Below the pieces are notes generated by a model that did not search any database, was not told the origin of the DNA, and saw only the letters and a list, made by a program, of their open reading frames with translations. Source: Galaxea fascicularis (lineage: Eukaryota > Cnidaria > Anthozoa > Scleractinia > Euphylliidae). From it: DNA of 64,000 nucleotides. The stretch spans positions 22,509,725-22,573,724 of the forward strand of contig OX419344.1 in the NCBI GenBank assembly GCA_948470475.1, given 5' to 3'. Below, piece after piece: positions 26,230 to 35,766 of this stretch (its first letter is position 1; each line of letters starts with the position of its first letter). Made by a program: the position numbers and the translations under genes.

Positions 26230-29200
26230 CTACATAATTCAAAACGGGCTAAGTCACGAATGAAAATTTCTGTCCTTGGTTGCAGTTACAGCTTGTACGA
26301 GCAACCCATGTTTAAACGGAGCTACTTGTGTTGATAATGGTGCAAACGACCGCTACGCCTGCAAGTGCCCCCAAGGATTTGGGGGGAATCAGTGCCAAGG
26401 TAACAGAAGCAGCTCACAGAAATTTCACACATATTAAACTATGAGAAGTTACCCTAAACTAGGATCTTTCAAAAATCTTGAATAAGCCTTCACATTCATG
26501 GAAACCAAAAAAAGCGTGGCCTAGTTTTTTTTAGTCTGATAAAACGAATGACAAGGATGTTAATGTATTAAAAATGGAAACTAGATAGGCCATATTTTTT
26601 CAAGCTGTGTTATTGAGAAAGAAAAATATTGTTTGCCCTTACCATTGACATTTAATTCGATGTCACCCTTGTAGAGGTAATATTACTGACTTGTTGTTAA
26701 TAGAGTTTTGAAAACATTTCTCACCCAAAAGTTATGTCAGGTTTAGGTTTAGGTTAATTTTCATATTTGATTGGGTAGATTCGATTCCAGCCTGCACAAG
26801 CAACCCATGTTTAAACGGAGCTACTTGCGTTGATAATGGTGCGAGAGACAACTACACTTGCAACTGCCCCGAAGGATTTCGTGGGGATAGGTGCCAAGGT
26901 AACTGAAACTCACACTGACAAACATAGAATCTTTTCAAATGAAGCTTAAATAATCTTTCTGTCATACATATCGCCTCTTATGTAGCTTCAGTCTGTATAG
27001 TTTGCTCCGTTCTCTGGTCACCTGCACTTTGGGAAATTTGATCTTGAATCAATTCAAATGCACGTCGCAAGTGAAATGCGTGGCAATGTTCAATGGGCCA
27101 GAATCAGTTAGATTTCGAACTTTCCTTCTGCAAGTCAAAGGAAAATCTGACGACGTACAGTTAGCCCTTAATTTCTTATACAGTTAAAATCATTTCTTTT
27201 CTTGATTGCCTACGAACATTCAATAATTTGCAAACCTTGATAATAAAGATCGTCTTTCTACCAGTTTAAAACTCGGGGACTGTATATGAACAAAAGGCAA
27301 CACAGCTGAATTTAACACTCACGAAAACCTACGTTTAAGTAGCCATCTATCCCCAGCTGAAAAAAAGCAATTTACTTTCTGATTCGGATAAGTGGCTCTA
27401 AGAGGAGTACCTGCATTGCGAATAACGCACTTGGCAAGATTTCCATGGAATAAGCGTAAGTGATACATACCGTCAGAGGGTCCAAGGTTTCCGCAATCCG
27501 AGGGTCATATTCACATTGGTCAATTTACGGTTCTGGAGGCCGCACAGGTTTTTCAAACACTTCATCTGCTGAACAACAATTTAAATCGGTAAATGAATAA
27601 TGAGCCAAACGTTGATATGCACGCGAGACATTAATATTGTTGTAAACTCAGGACCTGTCTGACACGTATATCACTGATTTAAGGAGGCTCGAAAGGGTTT
27701 TTAGCCGAGAGCGCGCGCTCGTAAACAACTCACTATAAAAAGTAAGAGCACGCGTGTGTCGCGCATGCTCAAATGCTAATCTTGTCGACTCCAAATTTTT
27801 GAAATTTCGTAACTTTACTCGCTTATATTTCCACTTTCGCTCGGTAGACTTTTTCGATTTTTTCGGTAACAACTAAGATCAATTGACTGCATTTATAGTC
27901 CGACTTTTAAAAAATTCTGTAGGTAGAGAAAAAATTAAGAAAGCAATAATCAAAAACAAGTTTTATTCTTAATCTTCCAAACAGAATTTGTTTAAATTGA
28001 AATATTTTGAAGATCATTCCTGGTAACATATAATATAGAAGTTTGAGAAGATTTCACCGACCTGTTTATTAAATAAGATAAAAGATTTCGATTTTAGGGG
28101 CTCAACTGAATGCGTCAAATGGTTGCCATGGTAACAGGTTTTCTGAAATAATTGTCATGTAAAGAATCTATGATATTTCTTTTATTTCTGTGCCAAATTT
28201 CATAGTGATACGATGAACCAAACATAACTTAGAAAAGAATTTGTAGAACTTGTCTAGAGAAAATGAAAACTATTTCGAACCACCTTAAATTTCTTTAATT
28301 CTTCCTTACCAAGTATTATTCGTTCCTCCCTTACAGTTTCAAACTTCTACGAAATTGGATGTTTTGTTTATAAAACTGATACGATACCTCTCCTGAAAGA
28401 TTTAACGAAGCAGTTCGACAAGTCGAAGACAGAGCCCACCGTTTTAAAGTGCGCTGAGCTCGTCCAGGAGAAGGGGTACAAATTCTTCGTGTTGGGATCA
28501 TCTGGAAAGTGTTACTCTGCACTTAATGCGACTGAACTTTACTTTGAACAAGGTTCTGGAAGGAAGAGTAACTGCCCTAACGGAGTAGGCGCCAAAAAAT
28601 TTGTGTCTGCGTACACTTTTGGTGAGTAATGGGACATGATGTCCACTGACCGCGGATTATGTCAAGGAATGTCGGAATATTATTTTTGTTTACTTATGGC
28701 GATTGTACTCAGAGACTGGCTAATCACTAAGTATAGGCTTAGCTATGAGAAAAACGTAAGTTGGAGAGGTTAATTCGGATGATTTAGACACGTCACGCCG
28801 GACGACAAAGGAAATGGACCACTTTCATAATGGCCGCCGATAATACTGTTCTTTTGTATCTGTGTTAATTAGACTTACTGGCCTCACTTTAGCGCAAACA
28901 TTCTTTTGGATTTTGCACATAGCAGCGAGGTAGAAAGGCTTACAGCATTAAAACAAAAGAATATTCCATTTGGCCGCCATTATGAAAGAGGTCTATGATG
29001 ACCAAGGCAAAGGAAACAAATTTCTCAGGCCAAACCATTTAGACGATGTCTGACAATGATCGCAGGTCAAAACAATACATTAACGAATCTCTGCATCTGC
29101 CCACAGTAAGTAACGTTTGAATGTCAGGGTTGGCCAACAAACTAAGCTAAAAAATAAGTGACCCTTGTGTTGAAATTATCGACTTTCTTAAGCGGGATAG

Positions 29201-29912
29201 AAACAATTCCCAGACACTCAGTCCCTGACTTTTCACTGACCACAAAACAGTTTTCAAAAATCAAAGAAATAGAGTCCTTAGACGACTTTTTGTAAAACGA
29301 CATACTGCGAGTAGGCTCTTTCTTCTTATAGGGGTTAGGTCTCAATTGGGACGAAAGTTCTGTTCCTCTCTCCTACCACTTCATTTACTTTTTCTTCTTT
29401 TGTTGTCATAAACTAAACTTAACTATGACCTTTGCTTGACTTTCGTGTGGAATTGAGAATTTTATTAACTTGCCAGTGAGGCACCGTCTCCTTACTTTTC
29501 CCTGAGCTTCAAAGACATACTTTGGCAACTTACCTTGTTTCTATTTGTTTCTTTTTCTTTTTTTCTGTAATGGCTTTCCTGGTCAGATCCTCTCCCTGTC
29601 TACGAGAGACTTGGATGTTACGTTGCTGTGAAGAAGGCAACGAAGTCTTTCAGAACGTGCATAGACTTGAGAAAACAGTTTGATAAAAAGGACACAACAA
29701 GCACAATTGAGCGGTGCTTACGCATTGGCATCAGTGATGGTTACAAGTATTTCTCGGTGAAGAATTCAGGAGTGTGTTGCTATGATTCACAAGCAGCAGT
29801 TAGGTACAGTAGTCTGGGAAAGGCAAAAGCTGGAGCATGTAAGGATGGAGTCGGATTACCAAATAAAAAGTCCAATATGGTATATAGGATTAAAGGTAGG
29901 AATGAAACGTAG
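6442..29912 (+). CDS. ADAMTS-like secreted metalloproteinase, gene 1 (28 coding exons)
   Basis: Secreted zinc metalloproteinase of the M12B/ADAMTS family, predicted to act in the extracellular matrix. Coding exons: 6442-6497, 7274-7302, 7826-7892, 8353-8672, 9188-9341, 9506-9714, 9912-9998, 10672-10775, 12704-12720, 13278-13380, 13972-14103, 15828-15975, 16351-16455, 16559-16698, 18432-18489, 19102-19189, 19892-20022, 20860-20983, 22110-22199, 22730-22902, 23446-23590, 24159-24258, 24427-24628, 25337-25487, 26286-26399, 26779-26898, 28337-28621, 29587-29912. All borders are AG/GT and every phase matches; with the two start-codon bases supplied by an unseen upstream exon the total is exactly 1,260 codons. 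Order: signal peptide, propeptide, reprolysin domain (about 242-427), disintegrin-like, TSP1, Cys-rich, spacer, three TSP1, two EGF, two WSC-like domains. The start is unresolved because the ATG seems split by an intron. The acceptor at 9506 could instead be 9512 (two codons shorter). Exon borders are inferred by eye and by comparison with gene 2. Confidence 0.86.
6600..6850 (+). repeat. Dispersed intronic repeat, copy 1
   Basis: Diverged copy of a roughly 220-bp repeat. Shared features are a GCATT start, a middle with GCAAAAC and CGCGCTTAGCGCC, and an end with CTTTGGTTTTAGTTTTACGACACTCAATT. The other copies are at 16752-16995, 22975-23165 and 49770-49990. Confidence 0.5.
7480..7795. mobile_element. 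MITE-like inverted repeat beside exon 3 of gene 1
   Basis: TGTGCTCGGATATTT at about 7640 and AAATATCCAAGCACA at about 7740 form imperfect arms around GTTCCTCG and CTAGGAAC. The block starts with GCTCGCACGTGATTGGTCGA. It ends about 40 bases before the splice acceptor at 7825, so it lies very close to the exon. Confidence 0.5.
7826..9341 (+). other. Gene 1 M12B propeptide (exons 3-5)
   Basis: Exons 7826-7892, 8353-8672 and 9188-9341 encode residues of about 29-209. They align closely with gene 2: an LHHHMTKGEIEHYFGV segment, a Y-D-x-x-x-P-Y-Q segment, LHLKLKRNDHLMAPG, and VHPLPTHLAKHV. This is the inhibitory propeptide of reprolysin and ADAMTS proteases. A dibasic RRKR lies at residues 79-82, at the same place as RMKR in gene 2, and fits a proprotein-convertase site. 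The segment matching the single late-propeptide Cys of gene 2 has no Cys here (EHRGSWDTSE). Confidence 0.82.
11338..11475 (-). mobile_element. tRNA-derived SINE-like element, truncated
   Basis: Read on the minus strand: a remnant tRNA B-box (GGTTCAAACCCCGTTGAA), then CTCCTGAATTTTTTTCAGGCTTC hairpin sequence, a CTTTACGCAATTG stretch and a CTGCGAGGATCAGTCTTCA tail. The tRNA 5' half is missing. It matches the element at 60545-60895. Confidence 0.6.
11487..11640. repeat. Decayed palindromic element
   Basis: GATAGCGAGAATT, a CTTTCGGCTTCGG centre and GACCATTATAATTCTTGCTAT give the same arms-around-a-CGGCTTCGG-centre layout as 6121-6283, with more mismatches. It ends near CAACCTCATCCAATAACTGG. Confidence 0.4.
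11815..11961. mobile_element. 147-bp MITE-like element
   Basis: Inverted arms GGCTCCGGTTGTTCAAACGT and CTTTGAACAACCGGGGCC, each followed inward by TAGCGCTATCC and a CCGG-TAAAT block. It lies in a gene 1 intron. A related end (TTCGAACAACCGGGCCCC) appears alone at about 16247-16268. Confidence 0.65.
12704..12720 (+). other. Gene 1 17-nt microexon in catalytic domain
   Basis: A 17-base exon with a strong pyrimidine tract and TAG before it and GTAAGG after it. It changes phase 2 to phase 1, as needed to join 10775 to 13278 without a stop, and gives N-TLPGG-GRAFVGEAC across the junctions, the segment that in ADAMTS proteins precedes the conserved Cys before the zinc helix. Skipping it would break the frame just before the active-site exon. 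Confidence 0.8.
14180..14218 (+). repeat. (CATC)n microsatellite
   Basis: About ten imperfect CATC/CATT units in the intron after the gene 1 Met-turn exon. A looser CAATTCAATCC-type repeat follows at about 14520-14570. Confidence 0.8.
15403..15540. mobile_element. Inverted-repeat element in gene 1 intron
   Basis: Left arm (from about 15403) TCTTATTAACCAAGCGCGAG and GGGAGAATATCG; right arm GATATTCTCCCAGTGCGG and AGCTTGGTTAATAAGAGA to about 15537. Arms of roughly 55 bases face each other across about 25 bases. Flanks from 15175 to 15620 are also repeat-like, giving long spurious frames on both strands. Confidence 0.55.
15660..15745. repeat. Partial copy of the 30545-30760 inverted-repeat element
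   Basis: Shares ACTAGTTATGCAATG, GAATATC and CACTTGTATTTTCCTCGT with the element at 30545-30760, but only one arm is present. Confidence 0.5.
15828..16455 (+). other. Gene 1 disintegrin-like region
   Basis: Two exons (15828-15975 and 16351-16455; residues about 427-511) follow the protease. The Cys pattern and the closing DGTNCGQGK match the end of the ADAMTS disintegrin-like region; gene 2 has EGTACGPGK at the same place. No RGD is present, as is usual for ADAMTS. Confidence 0.75.
16752..16995 (+). repeat. Dispersed intronic repeat, copy 2
   Basis: The clearest copy: GCATTGCTTCGCTCTGTGAT, GCAAAACTCG, GTGCTTACGCC and GTTTACGACACTCAGTTGAAAA. It lies in the gene 1 intron inside the first TSP1 repeat. 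Confidence 0.6.
17990..18287 (-). mobile_element. tRNA-derived SINE-like element
   Basis: The minus strand begins near 18287 with a tRNA-like head: GTTGGCTCAGTTGGTAGAGC (A box) and GTCGTGGGTTCAAAGCC (B box), with an anticodon-loop reading CTGTCGT (Asp-like GTC). The body continues to about 17990 through a CACTTTCTCC-containing unit and a GGACGTTAAAG stretch. The tRNA arms are imperfect and no clean 3' acceptor strand is present, so I call it a SINE, not a tRNA gene. Confidence 0.65.
19102..20983 (+). other. Gene 1 ADAMTS cysteine-rich region
   Basis: Exons 19102-19189, 19892-20022 and 20860-20983. The last contains PFGCDHLTDS, FDRCSVCGGNGNTC, the most typical signature of the ADAMTS cysteine-rich region (GCD ... 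D-R-C-x-V-C-G-G-x-G-x-x-C). The homologous gene 2 exon is also 124 nt long. Confidence 0.85.
22110..23590 (+). other. Gene 1 ADAMTS spacer
   Basis: Exons 22110-22199, 22730-22902 and the start of 23446-23590 encode a cysteine-free stretch of about 110 residues with alternating hydrophobic residues (VAIMELPIG, GVQDGNGNYLV, IRYTP). This fits the ADAMTS spacer, a beta-rich exosite module that contacts substrate. Exon 22110-22199 has the same 90-nt length as its gene 2 partner. Confidence 0.75.
22975..23165 (-). repeat. Dispersed intronic repeat, copy 3 (inverted)
   Basis: Reverse-complement copy: the minus strand reads TTTACTTCGCTCATTGATTGG, GAGCAAACTTGCGCC and TAATTGCTTTGGTTTTGGC. It follows a gene 1 spacer exon. 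Confidence 0.5.
23446..25487 (+). other. Gene 1 three C-terminal TSP1 repeats
   Basis: Exons 23446-23590 (end), 24159-24258, 24427-24628 and 25337-25487. The repeats start at WRLSDWTGSSRTC, WTVLEWERCSKSCGAG and WKIGEWSECSVTCGNG. The last two contain CSxS/TCG, the O-fucosylation motif of TSP1 repeats. The third and fourth share a border inside the motif (donor after WSE), as in gene 2. Confidence 0.83.
26180..26229 (+). repeat. (ATCA)n microsatellite
   Basis: About twelve uninterrupted ATCA units, roughly 55 bases before the first EGF exon of gene 1. Confidence 0.9.
26286..26898 (+). other. Gene 1 two EGF-like exons
   Basis: Exons 26286-26399 (114 nt) and 26779-26898 (120 nt) each encode one six-Cys EGF module with spacing C-x4-C-x5-C-x10-C-x-C-x8-C. 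Both are phase 1-1 exons, so they can be added or lost without changing frame. They share a run of about 29 identical bases around CLNGATC and differ mainly in the second half. Gene 2 has no equivalent between 55653 and 56101. Confidence 0.88.
28337..29912 (+). other. Gene 1 two C-terminal WSC-like domains
   Basis: Exons 28337-28621 and 29587-29912 each encode one domain of about 95-105 residues. They share the frame IGC[YF] ... C ... GYKxF ... G-x-C ... C-x-[DN]-G-V-G ... [YF]. I know similar modules from secreted cnidarian proteins and they recall the WSC fold (GCYxD ... GY-x-YF-G-x-q ... C), but I cannot assign a named family with certainty. The stop is TAG at 29910-29912; an alternative donor is at 29896. 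A polyadenylation signal AATAAA lies at 30163-30168. Confidence 0.65.
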
Positions 29913-32900
29913 TAAATTGTTTGTTCCCTTGGGAACTTCCTTGTTTACAATACAATGTTTACAATACAGGTTAAAAGAACTTTTATTCAAGAACTTTTCC
30001 AGGACTTTATCACAAAATTCAAGGAGTCAATCCGATCACAACATTTGCATAAGGCCTTTTTCCTGTCACCTTTGAACGCAGTCACCCAACCTTTGCGGAA
30101 ATTACGCTCTCACTGCTGATTATATATGCAGTTTCCTCTTTGACCTTTTGAATTCATTTGATAATAAAATGAAGAGCGCAAAAGATGAACATATTTAACG
30201 CTTCAAGCGATGCGTCAAGCTACATTTCCCTCATGGTTTTGTTTGCTTAGAGGGGGGCTTCACAATACACTTGGGAAACCCATTTAAAGGGGCGGCTACT
30301 TAGAACAAGGACCACTGAATTGTCCTGATATAAAAGCTTTGCTTTTTTTTAGACCTCAAAAGCGTTTCTCGGCCCATGTTAAATGATATCAAAATGAACT
30401 TATTGTACTGTAGTCTGAAGGATTCAAGGACTTTTTCATAAAATTCAAGCACTGCATCTACAAATTCAAGGAGTTTTCAAGGGCAAAATCATTTTCAAGG
30501 AGTTTTCGACGATCTAGCAGTTTTTCTAGGAGTATTCCAGGCCCGTGCGACCCATACAATACAATACATACTAGTTATGCAATGATTTCGAGTGGTATAC
30601 CCTGGAATATCTCACTGGTCCCTTGTACTTTCTTTGTATACATACGAGCGTTGAGGCGAGTGTATATGCAAAGGAAATACCAGTGACGAGTGACATATTC
30701 TATCATGGTACACCAAACGAGAGCCTTGCATAACTACTTTATACCATGTCATAGAAAATACAATGCAACACAATACAAAGAGTTTCCCTCTCTCCACCAA
30801 CCTTTTTCATTTGGTGAGAAATTTTCTCAAGAAACTGTGGTTCTGCGTCGGTGGGGGAGTGGTACACGAAAATTATATCATTAGAAAAAAGATAGAGGGA
30901 GGGAGAAGGCGATGGTGAGTTTCAGCCTGCAAGATCTTTCTTTCGCGCATTACTAGTACGGGATTTATTTCGCGGGTGTACGGTTTTTTCTTTGCCTTCT
31001 TTTTTGCACGAATTTAGTTTTTCTCGTCGTTTTTCCCTACGTGAATTTTGTTTTGGTTTTCCCCCCATCACTTTTCTAGTGGTCCGTCGCAAAAAGAAAA
31101 TCCTTTTTTTTTGTTAAGGGGGCTCCCTTATGGAAGTAGGTACATGCAAGTAAATCCAAGACTTTGAGACGGTTCTTCTTTTTAGACTATACACAAAACG
31201 TAACTGTCTGTCCTGTTCCTCATGAAGCGCTGAAAACGCTGAAATAATAATAAAAAAATGCTTTATTGAAGAGGGTGTTTCTTAATAATCGTTAAAAACA
31301 TGAGCCTGGAATTAGTGATCGAATTTGAATTTGGAAATGTTGAATTTGTAGAGAGGGAAAAGCTTAGTAACCGCAGAAAAGCCTCTCCGAGCAGGGAAGA
31401 GAAGAAACAACAAACTCAACCCACGTATGACATGGAATCGGGGAATTGAAACTACTTTGTTCCAGGATTGTTACTGGCATTAGCAGGTTAAAACAAGGCT
31501 CACGTACTTCTGCTCGAGTCCAGCCTGCACAGAATGTCGCTATCCTTTCCATTCAGATTAAAGCCTGTGTCGGTGTAGTCATTTGGAAGTGATGCCAACT
31601 GATCGACGAATTATTTTTTCCAGAATAACCAAGCAACCGAGATGGCTTCAATCACTGGAAAAACGCAAAAACAAAGGCAAAACATGTAAGGATTTACAAG
31701 ATACTTAATATAGACAATTCCTGTAATTTTCAAGCGAGTGGAAATAGTGCAGGCACTGCTTTAAACGCTGGTGGATTAATTGTACGTACATGGTACTGTA
31801 GGAAATAAAATGATTATAAAACATATAAGTCTACTTTACTGAACTAACTGTGAGTTCAAATAACTGGTGTTGGGGGACGAGAAGGGCGGGTAGGCGGGTA
31901 AGCTCTAGATGTCAGAACTATCTGTGTCCCAGTGCCCTTTGCAACTGGGCCCCGTTCCTGTCTTGCGGTAACCAACCGCCTTTCCTGATGACTTATGATG
32001 ATAGGATACTGAACAAATAGACGTGCCTCATATCAACAATTCACGGCTACAGTCGACTTAACATGCGCGCCAATAGGTCAGTGTGGGAAAAATAAGATTG
32101 GAAGTAGCTATAAGAACATCTTCTCAACAAAGTAAACAACATGTCGACGTTAGAGAGCAGAGTGAATGCTTCATTTATTTCTTGATCTATCGAAAAAATT
32201 ATAATTAGAGAAATAGAGTTCGACGATACCACGATTTCCAGCCTATTTGATTACGTTATTAATTACGGCTACCTGGAATTTATATTTGCTTTCATTTTGG
32301 GTCCTCCTCTCATCTTCAATTTAACTAACTTTCACTACAAGCGTCAAAATTTGCACCTAATCAATAGTTATCATGCTTTCTCCTACCGACTATGATGTTT
32401 TTCCTCGAGCTTGTTGACCCACAGAGTTGATAAAAATCTTTGTGTGCCAGAAACAGTTTTATGGTCGGTTCTGTGTTATACTCACAAAATATTGTTTCCG
32501 TGCAATCTATTGTTCAGTCTTTTGTTCTATGTCCTTGCGTACGTAGCGGTAATCAAAGTAAAACTGTCACGGCCTGTCATACACACAGCTGCAGACAAAA
32601 CTTTCAAAAGTTGTGAAGGTAATCGCAGTGTCACCGGCTTGAAGACTGAACTGCTCCAAGCTTCATTCTTTGCTTACTGCCGCCGAAACGAAACTGGTCA
32701 ATCTGCTTTACTGGTGCTAACGTCCTGAGGTAAGAAAGTGACGACTCAATACCGGTTCTTTTCGCACTACTAACACTGCATAAGGTTGAAATTAGTTTAA
32801 ATAGAAAAATTTATTTTGCAACTAAATGTCTCAAAAGAAAGAGGAACAAAAACCAAACCAAAAAACTTCTTACAATTCAAAATCGTCAACGCGCGCCTTA

Positions 32901-33250
32901 AAATTGTTTCATGTTTCGTTAATTCTCGGCGAATCTATTTATATTTCTATTTTGTTTTAAGATTGCATTTGCGTCAAATTGCCAGTTCCGATTAACGATG
33001 ATTTTTATCATCGACTTTGGCGACAACAAGCTTTTTAATTATGACCATTATTTGAATCATCCTTCATTAAGTTAAGTTGCAAATTGATTCCTGAATAATA
33101 AACACATAAGCAACAAAACAGAAACAAAAAAGAAAAAACCAAAGGAAGGTCCAATTTCAAAAAGACTTAGAAAATTACACTCCCAGAAGTAGCAAACCTT
33201 CCCTCAGTTCGAAAGTTGATGGTGTTGACCAATAATTATCTGACTTTTGA
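29913..33250. other. Intergenic between the two proteases, repeats only
   Basis: No supported gene. A polyadenylation signal is at 30163-30168 and an inverted-repeat element at 30545-30760. An open frame at 32411-32728 ends one base before a good donor (CCTGAG then GTAAGA), so it could hold a non-coding upstream exon, but nothing else supports that. Confidence 0.5.
30545..30760. mobile_element. Inverted-repeat element
   Basis: Left arm has ACTAGTTATGCAATG, GTGGTATACC and TTGTATACATACGAGCG; the right arm mirrors it with GCGAGTGTATATGCAAAGG, CATGGTACACC and CTTGCATAACTA. Total about 200 bp. Related single arms occur at 15660-15745 and about 47238-47285. Confidence 0.55.
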
Positions 33251-33256
33251 ATATTT

Positions 33257-33322
33257 AAGCCCCGTGCAAACGCTCGCAACATTGTTGGGCCCAACATGTT
33301 GCGAGCGTTTGCACGGGGCTTT
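33257..33322. repeat. Near-perfect 66-bp palindrome
   Basis: AAGCCCCGTGCAAACGCTCG at the left is the reverse complement of CGAGCGTTTGCACGGGGCTT at the right, and the centre TTGGGCCCAA is self-complementary. The arms differ only by about one base (CATTG against CATG). Confidence 0.9.
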
Positions 33323-34063
33323 AGACAATACTTAAGTGTGTAAACAATGGCTGACTCAGCGTATTTATACAATATTTAATAACTTTTTCCGGCAGCGAAA
33401 TGCTTTTGAAGGAAGTAGAGAAATTGTGGAATGCATAAATGAAAACACGGCGCTTTTGAAGTTTGGTACGGCTTGACAAAATTTTGGTAGGACGAAAAAC
33501 GCCGTTCGCACATGGAGAACGGAACTGATGACAAATATTTTTGGAAAATAAACAAAAATTCGCCTTGTGCGTAAGGGCCCTTTGTCGAGATTTTTGTCAG
33601 AGCCAAACAAATCTTTTCAACCTAGTGCGTACGGGCCCTTAGTCTCTGGACCATGTGCTGCATTATTACGTAAGGGACAGAGTACCGCAACAACGGAGTG
33701 AACGCGCGGAATCTGGGAATGAACTCGCTTTAACTCGCTGTATTGTCTTGATAGCAAACAAACCAGTATCGCCATAGTTAACTATGGGGTTGTCTTCCTA
33801 ATCTATCTGACACGAATTAACAAGTGTTTTCAATCATATGTCAGTTTTAGAGATCCAATTCACGAAGAAATAGATAGACAGCTTTAATAAATACTCACAT
33901 TGCAACCTCCTAAGGCTTAATTGCATGAATATACTACAAAAATAGTAAAATACCTAAAAATAACAATTAAAACTGCAAATTTGATAATATTGGTATATGC
34001 AATAAAAATTACATATGGCTGCCGTAAAAAGTTTTAATCAAGCCACGTGCAAGAGTACTAGTT

Positions 34064-34400
34064 CTACCGCTTAGACATAGATTGAACAAAGGTATCGGAA
34101 AAACGCTTGGTGTGTCTCTTCGGTTGGACGAATTCACGCTGTTTTCTAAGATTATACCTGCAAACATTCTTTGGTGGTAGTAGATGGTGCAGCTTACGCG
34201 CAGAATCAGATTTAACTAAATCAAATAGCTTGTTGCACTGTTCAATGCATCTGTCTTTAAGAGAACTCATGTTATGCGATGCGAGATTGTCAACATATGC
34301 AAGGCCGGGGGATATAGTTGAGAGCGCACGCTTCTGAATGCGCTCTAAGTCATCGCTTAAAAAGCAGGCAATGCGTGGTGGTATAAAGGTACGTAGTACT
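34064..34400 (-). pseudogene. CR1-like LINE fragment, C-terminal end of the reverse transcriptase protein
   Basis: The minus strand reads IACFLSDDLERIQKRALS, IISPG-like, C-x2-LFDLVKS, KLHHLLPP, YNLR and RFSDTFV. This is the conserved tail found after the polymerase domain in CR1-type non-LTR retrotransposons of invertebrates. It stops at 34064. I see no intact polymerase upstream in 34453-35200, so it is a truncated copy. Confidence 0.72.
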
Positions 34401-35157
34401 CTATTACCTGCAGGTAATAATAATACAGGTATGGTAGAAACTGATAATTTCAAGGGCCGGGACTTTAACGCGCTTAAGCAAAATAAGGAAAAACATACGG
34501 TTATTGGCCTTTTTATTTACATCAGAAATGTGACAACTCCAGGCTCAGCTGGTGAACACATCCAGTAAACATTACTGAACAGGGTATTAAAATATCTGTT
34601 CCAATACCAGCTACACTGGTACATCCGCTCCTATTGAACGCAACTGCAGACCAGTACTGATTTAATGACAATTTATATTGAATTATTTTAACTTGACTAC
34701 TTGATGAGGTACTTGCATTAAATATAAGTTATATTATATTGCCTTCAAGTCATACACCAGCGTTTGCAAATTTATGTGCATCATACACTCTTTTGTTTAT
34801 AAGAACCTTTTCCATAAACGTTAAGGATGATATTAACCAAAATTTTAAGAGCATGCTAACAACACATCCAGGTTAAGAGTTTGCTCAATTGTTTTTGTCG
34901 CGTTGTGAACCTCTTGTGTTCAATGCTTTTTGTAAAGCCAAATTTAACAAGGGTTGGCTGTCGCGACATCAGAGCAAGACGCACAAGCATGCGACAAGCA
35001 ACTCGATTACCACAACACAACAAACGCGATGAATGCAATTTTTTAGATTTTCTCGTCACCTACCATTGATTTATCGAAATACCGGTACTATGCATTTCAA
35101 GAACAACTTAAGAACGTTTTCAGGCTCAAATCGCAGAGAAAAAATAACGTTCAGCTT

Positions 35158-35162
<5 letters not shown>

Positions 35163-35201
<39 letters not shown>
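35163..35201. repeat. (AT)n microsatellite
   Basis: About 19 TA units directly flanking the Penelope-like remnant. Confidence 0.95.
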
Positions 35202-35203
<2 letters not shown>

Positions 35204-35204
35204 A

Positions 35205-35639
35205 TCACAAATGAAGACAGACGATAAACCTTTTTACACACCTATATTTCGACTCCGTACAAGAGTCTTCATCAGGGTAAATTACAGTTGCCCTGCACGC
35301 GTCATACTATTTGTTACAAGCTTCAAATAAAACAACCACGCGCGCGCACGCGCGCGCTTTTAAATTAACCGTTAACTCTCCTACACGATCAACCACATAA
35401 GCAGTAGTTCACGCACGTCTAGAACGCCTGTTTTGCACAAAGAAAAAATCATTGTCATTAAGTCCATTCGGATCCAGAGTCTTCAGTCTATAAGCCCATT
35501 GGCCCTCCTTCTCCCGCAGCTGTTCTTCGCCATAAACCTGGTCTATTAACTGAATCTTCACGTCACTTAGTCCGCTATGGCCCTCACTACAGAAATGTCG
35601 GTACAGCAGATCATCAGCCTCTCTCTCGGCGCGCCCCAA
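35205..35639 (-). pseudogene. Penelope-like retroelement remnant (GIY-YIG protein end and 3' region)
   Basis: The minus strand frame 35639-35409 includes RHFCSEGHSGLSDVKIQL, LREKEGQWAYRLKTLDPNG and LND, the conserved end of the GIY-YIG endonuclease module of Penelope-like elements. The reverse transcriptase part is missing; the frame opens into an (AT)n tract at 35687. Downstream of the stop, 35408-35205 is non-coding, with a hammerhead-like motif at 35275-35225 and a CG-alternating tract near 35339-35359. Confidence 0.65.
35225..35275 (-). ncRNA. Hammerhead-ribozyme-like motif in the retroelement end
   Basis: Read on the minus strand: CTGATGA (35275-35269), A, stem GACTC (35267-35263), loop of seven, GAGTC (35255-35251), then GAAA (35250-35247). 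This is the invariant hammerhead core with a perfect 5-bp stem II. After GAAA, TAT-AGGT-GTG-TA can form the very short stem III with a GUA cleavage site that is typical of Penelope-type copies. Stem I pairing is weak, so the copy may be inactive. Confidence 0.5.
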
Positions 35640-35677
35640 CAGTTCGTGCTTTCTGATTCTAGACTTATGGTTATTAA

Positions 35678-35685
<8 letters not shown>

Positions 35686-35761
<76 letters not shown>
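35686..35761. repeat. (AT)n microsatellite
   Basis: About 38 TA units; it produces spurious Tyr-Ile frames on both strands. Confidence 0.95.

Positions 35762-35766
<5 letters not shown>

Noticed and set aside
32411..32729. Possible upstream exon ending at a good donor
   Set aside because: Only the donor supports it; no acceptor, leader or homologous exon could be matched.
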